Assembly (NCBI RefSeq): GCF_004570875.1
Contig: NZ_SPQK01000025.1
Span: 1 to 49,522, forward strand
Direction: 5' to 3'
Source: Blastococcus sp. CT_GayMR16
GTDB lineage: Bacteria; Actinomycetota; Actinomycetes; Mycobacteriales; Geodermatophilaceae
DNA length: 49,522 nt
The translations under genes were made by a program, and so were the position numbers. The notes beneath the pieces are model-generated. The model was not told where the DNA came from, did not search any database, and saw only the letters and a list, made by a program, of their open reading frames with translations. Position 1 is the first letter of the stretch, and each line of letters opens with the position of its first letter. This document shows positions 43,480 to 49,522 of this stretch, in pieces.

Positions 43480-44174
43480 CCCTCCTCCGGGACGGCGGTC
43501 GCGTCGCTTGCCCGGCTCTGCGACGGTCGCTCGCCGGAGGCGTCGGTGATGCCGTCGAAGTACGTGTCGACCTTCTCCTGCCGCGGCTTGATGAACAGCC
43601 CGCGCGCCTCGACCAGGACCTGGTCGGGGGCGGACGCGAGCGCGATCGTGCCGACGATCTGCGACTTGCGCCCGCTGGTCTCGGCGACGCGAGCGCGGAA
43701 GACCAGCGCCTGCCCGATGGGCAGCGGTCCGCGGTAGTCCAGCTCCAGATGGGCGGTCATGCCCCAGACCCCGGCCGCGACAGCGGCGTTGGCGAGGACG
43801 GAGTCCATGAGGAGCGCGCTCACCCCGCCGTGCACGTAGGTGGGTGGCCCCTCGTAGGCGACGCCGAGGGTCGCCTCCCCGACGACGCCGTCGTCCTCGC
43901 GGCGCATGACCAGCGGCAATGCGAGGGCGCTGGCCTCTCCGCCCACCGGGTCGAAGGCACGGCCGCCGAGGGCGGGCAGCTGCGACACCGGACGCCGCGC
44001 GACGGCGAGCCGCTCCGACGCCCCGCGCACCAGTTCCGCGACCGCCCGTACCTCGGCCGGGGCCACGGTGGTCACCACCGAGAGCTCGATCAGCTCGCGC
44101 AGCGCGGTGGCGAGGTCGGTCGCCGCGGCCAGCGGTTCGGCGTCCGGAATCGTTCCGTGGTCGGTCGTGGTCAC
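43476..44174 (-). CDS. PaaI-type hotdog thioesterase
   Basis: 232 residues with a hotdog domain in the second half: PTYVHGGVSALLMDSVLANAAVAAGVWGMTAHLELDYRGPLPIGQALVFRARV, in which HGG and the acidic/Asp residue in the helix form the usual PaaI/4-hydroxybenzoyl-CoA thioesterase catalytic pattern. The first ~90 residues and last ~40 are extensions of low similarity. Substrate unknown, probably an acyl- or aryl-CoA. GTGA overlap with cysQ suggests coupling, although a functional link to sulfur is unclear. Confidence 0.8.
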   Translation of the reverse strand: MTTTDHGTIPDAEPLAAATDLATALRELIELSVVTTVAPAEVRAVAELVRGASERLAVARRPVSQLPALGGRAFDPVGGEASALALPLVMRREDDGVVGEATLGVAYEGPPTYVHGGVSALLMDSVLANAAVAAGVWGMTAHLELDYRGPLPIGQALVFRARVAETSGRKSQIVGTIALASAPDQVLVEARGLFIKPRQEKVDTYFDGITDASGERPSQSRASDATAVPEEG

Positions 44175-44195
44175 CTGCGGATCGTGGCAGGACCG

Positions 44196-45698
44196 CTAGT
44201 CGGGCTGCCCGTCGCCCCCGGCCGGCGGCAGGTCGGCCGGACCGGACCGCGGGAGCCGCACGGTGACGACCGTGCCCTTGCCCGGGGCGGTGTCGAGGCC
44301 CACCGAGCCGCCATGGGCGGCGACGAGGGAGGAGACGATGGCCAGCCCGAGGCCGGTGCCGCCCGCCGCGCGCGTGCGGGAGGCGTCCGCGCGGTAGAAG
44401 CGCTCGAACGCCCGCTCGGCGTCCGCGGGGTCCATGCCCGGTCCCTCGTCGGCGACCCGCAGCACGAGCACTCGGGGATCGTCCGCCGCCTCGGCCACCG
44501 TGACGGTCACCCGCATCCCCGCCGGCGTGTGCGTCAGCGCGTTGGTGACCAGGTTGCCGACGACCTGGCGCAGGCGGCCCTCGTCCCCGCGCACCACGGG
44601 GACGTCGGTCAGCGACTCGTCCAGGTGGAGGGCGATCGGCCGGTCGGGCTGGACGGCCTTCGCGTCGTGGACGGCGTCGCCGGCGATCGCCGCCAGGTCG
44701 ACGGGGGCGAACGTGAGCGGACGCTGCTGATCCAGCCGGGCGAGCAGCAGCAGGTCCTCCACGAGCAGCCCCATCCGGGCGCCCTCCGCCTCGATGCGCT
44801 CCATCAGCCGGCGGATGTCCTCGTCGGTCCGGACGGCGCCCTGGCGGTACAGCTCGGCGAACCCGCGGATGGACGTCAGCGGCGTGCGCAGCTCGTGGCT
44901 GGCGTCGGCGACGAAGCGGCGCATCCGGTGCTCGGACCCGCGGGCCTGTTCCTCGGACGCCTGCTGGGCGCGGAAGGCGGTCTCGATCCGGGAGAGCATC
45001 CCGTTGAGGGAGATGGCCAGCCGGCCGACCTCGGTGCGGTCGTTCCCCTCCGGCACCCGGCGGGAGAGGTCGCCGGCCGCGATCGCGCGCGCCGTCTCCT
45101 CCACCTCGGCCAGCGGCCGCAGGCTGTTGCGCACCAGGACGTAACCGGCGGCGCCGAGCAGCGCCAGGACGATCAGCCCGACGACGACCTCGATGCGCAC
45201 GAGCCGTCCGATGGCCTCGGCGTCGCCGCGCAGTTCGCTGCCGACGACCACCGTGTAGCCGCCGGGGAGGTCACCCGAGGTCATGCGCCATTCGCCGTGA
45301 CCGTCGGAGTCGACGGTCGTCGGTCCGTCACCGCTGCGCAGCTTGTCGGCGGTGGCGGTGTCGAGATCGGGCATGTCCCGGTCCACACCCCGCGGCCCAC
45401 CGAGCACGATCGGGTCGTCGTCGCCGGGGGCCAGGCAGGCGACGTAGGTCGGGTTCGGCTGTGGGTAATCCGGGTCGGAGAGGCACGCCTCGATGAGACC
45501 GGGCTGGCGCTCGTAGGCCTGCACGGTGTCGCTCAGCTCGGCGTCGCGCTGGTCGAGCAGGTACTGCTTGAGCAGCGACGTGGCCGTGATGGCGGTCGCC
45601 GCGAGCGCGACGGCGACCAGCGCCACCAGCAGGGCGACGAGGGTGATCCGGAGCGGCACCCGTGAGCCCCGCTCCGTGCGCGGAACGGTCGCGCTCAC
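44196..45698 (-). CDS. Sensor histidine kinase
   Basis: 500 residues. One membrane helix near 17-42, an extracytoplasmic loop of about 125 residues containing two Cys (LIEACLSD, TYVACLAP) that may form a disulfide, a second helix near 170-190, HAMP (191-243), DHp with phospho-acceptor His268 in DASHELRTP, and an HATPase_c domain (N box VVGNLVTNALTH, G1 VADEGPGMD, GGTGLGLAIV). Stop/start GTGA overlap with the response regulator. The stimulus is unknown. Confidence 0.92.
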   Translation of the reverse strand: MSATVPRTERGSRVPLRITLVALLVALVAVALAATAITATSLLKQYLLDQRDAELSDTVQAYERQPGLIEACLSDPDYPQPNPTYVACLAPGDDDPIVLGGPRGVDRDMPDLDTATADKLRSGDGPTTVDSDGHGEWRMTSGDLPGGYTVVVGSELRGDAEAIGRLVRIEVVVGLIVLALLGAAGYVLVRNSLRPLAEVEETARAIAAGDLSRRVPEGNDRTEVGRLAISLNGMLSRIETAFRAQQASEEQARGSEHRMRRFVADASHELRTPLTSIRGFAELYRQGAVRTDEDIRRLMERIEAEGARMGLLVEDLLLLARLDQQRPLTFAPVDLAAIAGDAVHDAKAVQPDRPIALHLDESLTDVPVVRGDEGRLRQVVGNLVTNALTHTPAGMRVTVTVAEAADDPRVLVLRVADEGPGMDPADAERAFERFYRADASRTRAAGGTGLGLAIVSSLVAAHGGSVGLDTAPGKGTVVTVRLPRSGPADLPPAGGDGQPD

Positions 45699-46456
45699 GT
45701 CCCGCGGGGGAGCCGCAGCGTGTAGCCCACGCCTCGGATGGTCTGCAGCAGCCGCGGCTCGGTCGTGTCGATCTTGCGCCGCAGGTAGGAGATGTAGGAC
45801 TCGACGACGTTGGCCTCGCCGTTGAAGTCGTAGTTCCACACGTGGTCGAGGATCTGCGCCTTGGACAGCACCCGGCCTGCGTTGGCCATCAGGTAGCGGA
45901 GCAGCTTGAACTCCGTCGGCGACAGGCTGATCACCTCGCCGGCCTTGATGACCTCGTGGCTCTCCTCGTCCAGCTCGATGTCGGCGAAGGACAGCCGCGG
46001 TGCCTCGGCGATCTGCTGGGCGCCGGCGCTGCGGCGCAGCACGGCGCGGATCCGGGCGAGCACCTCATCGAGGCTGAACGGCTTGGTGACGTAGTCGTCG
46101 CCGCCGAGGGTGAGGCCCGAGACCTTGTCCTCCGCCGCGTCGCGGGCGGTCAGGAACAGCACGGGCGTGTGGCGACCCGACTGGCGGAGCCGGCGGACGA
46201 CGCCGAAGCCGTCCAGCCCCGGCATCATCACGTCGAGGACGAGCAGGTCGGGCCGGAACGAATCGGCCAGCGCAAGAGCCTGCTGCCCGTCGGCGGCCGT
46301 GGCCACCTCGAAGCCGGCGTAGCGCAGGCTGGCCGAGAGCAGTTCGCGGATGTTGGGCTCGTCGTCCACGACGAGCAGCCGGGCCTCGGGGGTACTGCGG
46401 GTCTGCGCGGTGCCGGCCACGGGTCCTCCGGTCGGGCGAGCGGGTGCCGTCGTCAT
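45695..46456 (-). CDS. OmpR-family response regulator
   Basis: 253 residues. Receiver: acidic pair DDEPN, phospho-acceptor Asp75 in LLVLDVMMPG, Thr in FLTARD, Lys125 in YVTKPFS. Effector: winged helix with ISLSPTEFKLLRYLMANAGRVLSKAQILDHVWNYDF, VVESYISYLRRKI and TIRGVGYTLR. The DFNGEANVVESYISYLRRK wording is like the TrcR/TcrA branch, so it is a broad OmpR type. A possible autoregulatory site is at 46494-46517. Confidence 0.92.
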   Translation of the reverse strand: MTTAPARPTGGPVAGTAQTRSTPEARLLVVDDEPNIRELLSASLRYAGFEVATAADGQQALALADSFRPDLLVLDVMMPGLDGFGVVRRLRQSGRHTPVLFLTARDAAEDKVSGLTLGGDDYVTKPFSLDEVLARIRAVLRRSAGAQQIAEAPRLSFADIELDEESHEVIKAGEVISLSPTEFKLLRYLMANAGRVLSKAQILDHVWNYDFNGEANVVESYISYLRRKIDTTEPRLLQTIRGVGYTLRLPRGT

Positions 46457-46493
46457 GAGTCGAGAGTGGGCGCTCCGGCTGCGGGCGGTCTGG

Positions 46494-46517
46494 ACGCTAC
46501 CTGTGAACTCCCTGAGG
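46494..46517 (-). promoter_or_regulatory. Possible promoter and OmpR-type repeat of the two-component operon
   Basis: On the minus strand TAGCGT (46499-46494) fits a -10, 38 nt before the response regulator start. Directly upstream, CTCAGGGAGT and TCACAGGTA are imperfect direct repeats, as OmpR-type proteins bind, lying where a -35 would be. Weak but suggestive of autoregulation. Confidence 0.35.
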
Positions 46518-46522
46518 GCCGC

Positions 46523-47314
46523 TCAGTCGGCGGGTGACATGGCGCGGCCGCGGCGCCAGTACCCGATGGCGTGGTGCTGCGCCCGGCTCAGCCCCCACCG
46601 TCCGCGCAGGTCGGCGCGGATGGCGCGGACGGCGGCCGACTCCGCCGCGACCCAGGCGAACACGTCGTCCCCGTCCGGCGGGTCCAGTGCGGCGACGGCG
46701 TCGGCGAGCAGCGAGCTCTCGCCGGGCGGGGTGTCGCCGCGGTGCAGCCACCGGACGACGAGACCCTCCGGCGCGGTCAGCGGCTGTTCCTCCGCGGCGC
46801 CGGCCACCTCGAGGAGTGCGACGCCGCGGCACGTGGCCGGGGCTGCGGCCAGGATCCGGCTGATCGCGGGCAGTGCGGTCTCGTCCCCGGCCAGCAGCAG
46901 TTGGGCGGCCGCCCGCTCGCCGAGGGCGCCGGACCCGGCGACGCCGAGCAGGGCACCGGGGGAGGCTGCGGCCGCCCAGGCGGCGGCCGGTCCGTCGCCG
47001 TGCAGCACGAAGTCGATCTCGACCTGGGCGGCGACCGGGTCCTGGCGGCGAGCGGTGTAGCTGCGCAGGCTGACCCCGTGGGCCCCGTCGGGCCAGACGA
47101 TCCGCCCGTCCTTCGCCACCCGCGGCCACCGGGGGGCCGTGTCGCCCACGCGCGGGACCAGCAGGTTGACCGTCGGCCCGGCGGCCGCCACGGCGGCCGG
47201 CGTGCCCGAGAGGACCACCCGGCGCACCGAGGGCGTCACGTCCGCGACGGTCGCGACGGTGAGCACGTCGATCGCCCGCAGACCGTCGTCGGGGGAGAGG
47301 GCGGGAGTGGTCAC
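46523..47314 (-). CDS. Siderophore-interacting protein (FAD/NAD(P)H ferric reductase)
   Basis: 263 residues of the ViuB/SIP type: FAD-binding VSLRSYTARRQ and VEIDFVLHGDGPAAAWAAAASPGALLGVAGSG, then the SIP C-domain LLLAGDETALPAISRILA and VFAWVAAESAAVRAIRADLR and WGLSRAQHHAIGYWRRG. It is expected to release iron from ferric siderophores. GTG 47314 fits the family start; no siderophore synthesis or transport genes adjoin. It shares the strand with the two-component genes but is separated by 66 bp. Confidence 0.88.
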   Translation of the reverse strand: MTTPALSPDDGLRAIDVLTVATVADVTPSVRRVVLSGTPAAVAAAGPTVNLLVPRVGDTAPRWPRVAKDGRIVWPDGAHGVSLRSYTARRQDPVAAQVEIDFVLHGDGPAAAWAAAASPGALLGVAGSGALGERAAAQLLLAGDETALPAISRILAAAPATCRGVALLEVAGAAEEQPLTAPEGLVVRWLHRGDTPPGESSLLADAVAALDPPDGDDVFAWVAAESAAVRAIRADLRGRWGLSRAQHHAIGYWRRGRAMSPAD

Positions 47315-47604
47315 TGCCCGAAGCCTAGAGGGGCCGGCCCGGCCGTCCCCGGGGGAATGGGGTCGACCGGACCGGCGATCGAGGACGGGTGCGAATCTCA
47401 CACTGGGTAGCCGTTGTCCCCCGCTCACCAGCGTGGATGCGATTCGAGCCCCCGTCGGTCTGAACGCTACGTGACGAAACCGCTCCTGCCACTGCCCTCA
47501 CGAGTGAGGTCTGCTCCCGATCGGGTGATCCGTCGCGCGATGTGTGTGCGCCCTTCCGGGCGGGCACGGGCGACGTAGCGCCGACGCCGACGAGAGGGGT
47601 CCTC
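47315..47604. other. 290-bp intergenic region
   Basis: Gap between the SIP gene (minus) and the HVA1-like gene (plus). It holds a short hairpin CGCCC-TTCC-GGGCG (47549-47562) and GAGAGGGG before the ATG at 47605. A TGAGG/CCTCA palindrome sits near 47497-47512. I see no firm -10/-35 pair and no further gene. Confidence 0.4.
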
Positions 47605-47814
47605 ATGGGCGAGGAGTTCGAGAAGGGCGACCACGTCACCTGGAACAGCCATGGGGGCACCGCCGAGGGCACGGTCGAGCGGACGATCACCTCGGACACC
47701 GAGGCGTCCGGGCGAACCGTCCGCGCCAGTGCCGACGATCCCCAGTACGAGGTGCGCAGCGAGAAGAGCGGCGGCACTGCGGTGCACAAGCCGGATGCCC
47801 TGCACGAGGACTGA
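47605..47814 (+). CDS. HVA1 family protein (DUF2945, TUDOR-like)
   Basis: 69 residues: FEKGDHVTWNSHGGTAEGTVERTITSDTEASGRTVRASADDPQYEVRSEKSGGTAVHKPDALHED in outline (segments at 4-20 and 40-69), the whole DUF2945 domain with its GD-V-W-S-G and Y-V-S-K-G-A-HK-L pattern. These small basic/acidic proteins are found in stress-linked contexts with no known activity. Good ribosome site GAGAGGGG. It precedes a DUF2795-domain gene by 55 bp, and the two are often neighbours in actinobacteria. Confidence 0.8.
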   Translation: MGEEFEKGDHVTWNSHGGTAEGTVERTITSDTEASGRTVRASADDPQYEVRSEKSGGTAVHKPDALHED

Positions 47815-47869
47815 TCGCGCAGACCCACGACCCGGATCCGACCGGGCCCGACACAGACAGGAGGTCACC

Positions 47870-48301
47870 GTGACCGAGTCCGGAGACCAGTTCGCCGGTA
47901 CGTCGCAGCGGAGCACCAAGCACAGCCCTCGGGTCGACGACGAGCTCGAGCACGAGGTCCAGGGCATGGTGCGGGGCGGCCACGCGACCCGGGCCGAGGA
48001 GTGGCGCGACCCCGAGCCGGTCGCGGAGGGCGACCCCGACATCGACGCCGATCCGTCGGGAACCCTCGTCGGCGGGACCCCGGTGGGGATGACCGCCGAC
48101 GCCGTCGTCGCGCGCACCGAGCTGGCCCGCTGGCTGGTCCGCGCGGACTTCCCCGCGACGGGACCCGAGCTGGTCGAGGCGGCGCGCGACCACCGGGCAC
48201 CGGATGCGGTCGCCGCCGAGCTCGAGCGGCTGCCCGACGGCCAGACCTTCGAGCGGGTCGGGGACGTCGTCCGCGCGCTGGGCTACCCCACCGAGACCTG
48301 A
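47870..48301 (+). CDS. DUF2795 domain protein
   Basis: 143 residues, acidic. The N-terminal half is hydrophilic (STKHSPRVDDELEHEVQGMVRG, EEWRDPEPVAEGDPDID); the C-terminal half is a DUF2795 module, RTELARWLVRADFPATGPELVEAARDH and FERVGDVVRALGY. Function unknown; DUF2795 proteins are common in drought- and stress-tolerant actinobacteria. GTG 47870 has an ideal AGGAGGT site. It probably shares a transcript with the HVA1-type gene upstream. Confidence 0.8.
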   Translation: MTESGDQFAGTSQRSTKHSPRVDDELEHEVQGMVRGGHATRAEEWRDPEPVAEGDPDIDADPSGTLVGGTPVGMTADAVVARTELARWLVRADFPATGPELVEAARDHRAPDAVAAELERLPDGQTFERVGDVVRALGYPTET

Positions 48302-48317
48302 CCGGACGGCGCCCCGG

Positions 48318-49076
48318 TCAGTTGCCGGTGCCCTCCCGGGCCTCTTCCTCGGCGATCTCCTCCGCACCGCGGCGGCGGAACAGGCGGGAGCCCGGGAAGC
48401 CCTTCACCACCTGGCGGAGGTCCTGGACCGTGTCGACGAGGTCGTGGACGTCGGTGCCGACGGTCCCCAGCGACTCCAGGACCGGGAGGATGTCCTCGTC
48501 CAGGTGGGTGACCAGCTGCGGCAGCCGGTCGATCAGGGTCACGAGGGCCTCGACCTCGCTGGGCTCGAGGGTTGCGGCCAGCCGGCGCACCGACGGCGCC
48601 AGGGCGGCGAGCGCCGGCTCGTAGTCGCCGAGGAGCGGCTCGACGCGGCCGATCAGACCCTCGCCGCGCTCGACGATGCCGTCGGCCCGCGAGGTCGTCC
48701 GGCCGACCCGCTCGATGGCGTCGTCGGCCTTGGTCTGGGTCTGCTCGACGCCCTCGATGGCGGCGTCGGCCCTGGCCTGGGTGCGCTCGACGCCTGCGAT
48801 GGCGGCGTCGGCCCTGGCCTGGGTCCGTTCGACGCCTGCGATGGCGGCGTCGGCCCTGGCCTGCGTGGAAGAGACCGCGGCGATGGCCTCGTCGGCGCGG
48901 TCGACGACGTCGTCCACGCGGTCGAGCAGCACGCCCACCCGGTCGAGGTAGCCCTCCACCCGGCCGATCACCGTGCCGAGCCTGGGCACCAGGTCCAGTG
49001 CGTCGGTCACGCCGTCCTTCACGCCGGTCACGGCGGCGAGGACGTCGGACGGACCGGGTACCGACGGCAGTCTCAT
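48318..49076 (-). CDS. Coiled-coil protein with 14-residue repeats
   Basis: 252 residues, no Cys and no membrane helix. Residues ~30-140 form a continuous heptad pattern: VGVLLDRVDDVVDRADEAIAAV, then four 14-residue repeats of type TQARADAAIAGVER. The C-terminal region (LEPSEVEALVTLIDRLPQLVTHLDEDILPVLESLG) is helical as well, and a positively charged FRRRG segment precedes an acidic end. It resembles apolipoprotein-like or methyl-accepting coiled coils; no family certain. ATG 49076 is used; GTG 49094 is possible. Confidence 0.75.
   Translation of the reverse strand: MRLPSVPGPSDVLAAVTGVKDGVTDALDLVPRLGTVIGRVEGYLDRVGVLLDRVDDVVDRADEAIAAVSSTQARADAAIAGVERTQARADAAIAGVERTQARADAAIEGVEQTQTKADDAIERVGRTTSRADGIVERGEGLIGRVEPLLGDYEPALAALAPSVRRLAATLEPSEVEALVTLIDRLPQLVTHLDEDILPVLESLGTVGTDVHDLVDTVQDLRQVVKGFPGSRLFRRRGAEEIAEEEAREGTGN
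48714..48902. repeat. 42-bp tandem repeat, about 4.5 copies
   Basis: Units at 48714, 48756, 48798 and 48840, with a partial at 48882. The two middle copies are nearly identical; the outer ones are more diverged. They encode the 14-residue repeats of the coiled-coil protein, so the repeat is protein-coding and not a CRISPR. Confidence 0.9.
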
Positions 49077-49236
49077 GCGAGCCACGCTACGCACGTGTTC
49101 GGTGGCCCACTATTCGGTTGCGTTCCTCCCTCGCCCGCCAGGGGGTGGGCCCTCTGCCGCGCGTCCGGCGTGGTGACCGCCGGAATCCCCGTATCGTCGG
49201 ACCGAGCACGTACGGGGCACGGCCGACGACGAGAAG

Positions 49237-49522
49237 GTGTCGACACCGGTGGGGGAACAGCCGACGCGGGACGGCGCGGGTGGCCGTGACGTCTCCCGTG
49301 GCGTCCCCGGACGCACCCGCCGCGACGCCCGGACGGCGGCTCCCGAGGCGGTGACCGTCGAGCAACTGCTGGCGCGCCAGGGCGGTGTCGTCAGTCGCCG
49401 CCGCGCCGCCCGCCGCGTCGAGGAGCCCGCCCCTCGGATCGCGGACGACCCGCAGCCCGCCGTCCGGGCGGCCGGTCTTCCGCCGGTCCCCGGTGCCGTC
49501 CGGCAGGCCGGTCTCCCGCCGG
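49237..49522 (+). CDS. 5' part of an unknown gene cut by the window end
   Basis: From GTG 49237 (or GTG 49249) the frame is open to the window end, at least 95 codons with strong third-position G/C bias. The product start is Arg/Ala/Pro-rich and probably disordered (TRRDARTAAPEAVTVEQLLA, SRRRAARRVEEPAPR). The VTVEQLLARQGG phrase recalls the cytoplasmic head of some actinobacterial membrane proteins such as LCP-type enzymes; this is a guess because no catalytic part is in the window. Confidence 0.5.
   Translation, partial: MSTPVGEQPTRDGAGGRDVSRGVPGRTRRDARTAAPEAVTVEQLLARQGGVVSRRRAARRVEEPAPRIADDPQPAVRAAGLPPVPGAVRQAGLPP

Noticed and set aside
48714-48902. 42-bp tandem repeats as a possible CRISPR array
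   Set aside because: Units are contiguous without spacers and encode heptads in frame; no cas genes.

Overview
The window is high-GC DNA with dense genes, GTG starts common, many 4-bp stop/start overlaps, and actinobacterial families throughout (PspC, DUF2795, DUF732, HVA1/DUF2945, class F sortase, long HrpA, FadE-type acyl-CoA dehydrogenases). This points to an actinomycete. The gene set resembles Geodermatophilaceae (Blastococcus, Geodermatophilus, Modestobacter), but that is an inference from family content, not from a marker gene. The window holds no rRNA, CRISPR array or recognisable transposase.

Left end (1-5.4 kb): an accessory-looking stretch. It opens with the 3' half of a tRNA-Thr that has no 5' half, the usual signature of an integrative-element attachment site. 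Small single-domain genes follow (RibD/DHFR-like reductase, three VOC proteins, MmcQ/YjbR protein, DUF2332, AraC-type regulator, PPOX flavoprotein), together with a truncated SnoaL remnant and an MmcQ gene that reads past its natural end into the antisense of its neighbour.

5.5-18.8 kb: a short UvrA paralogue; an SRPBCC/ArsR pair behind two palindromic operators; an unknown protein behind two perfect stem-loops; VanZ-like and MFS genes; a membrane diguanylate cyclase with an intact I-site; a DUF3494 (ice-binding-like) secreted protein overlapping a class F sortase; a polyhydroxyalkanoate pair (synthase and depolymerase-like hydrolase) with a perfect inverted repeat upstream; and a DUF732 protein.

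18.8-31.4 kb: a tightly overlapping operon on the minus strand encodes a PAP2-like membrane domain fused to a protein-kinase-like domain, a lipoprotein, and an LPG-synthase-TM/flippase-like membrane protein. Next come an orphan ProX-type lipoprotein, two acyl-CoA dehydrogenases, a frameshifted hemerythrin-like gene, PspC, a YihY/BrkB membrane protein, a 55-residue membrane protein with a structured leader, and a MarR/EmrB efflux operon.

31.5-49.5 kb: HrpA helicase, small membrane and acidic proteins, a cytochrome P450, a CynX-type MFS, an orphan SsuA/NMT1-type lipoprotein, and the sulfate-activation genes cysD and cysN split by an opposite-strand membrane gene. These are followed by cysQ with a thioesterase, an OmpR-type two-component system, a siderophore-interacting flavin reductase, HVA1 and DUF2795 proteins, a 14-residue-repeat coiled-coil protein, and the start of a gene cut by the window end.

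Two 59-60-nt copies of a dispersed hairpin repeat (about 81% identical, with compensatory stem changes) sit just after the stop codons of the ProX-like gene and hrpA.
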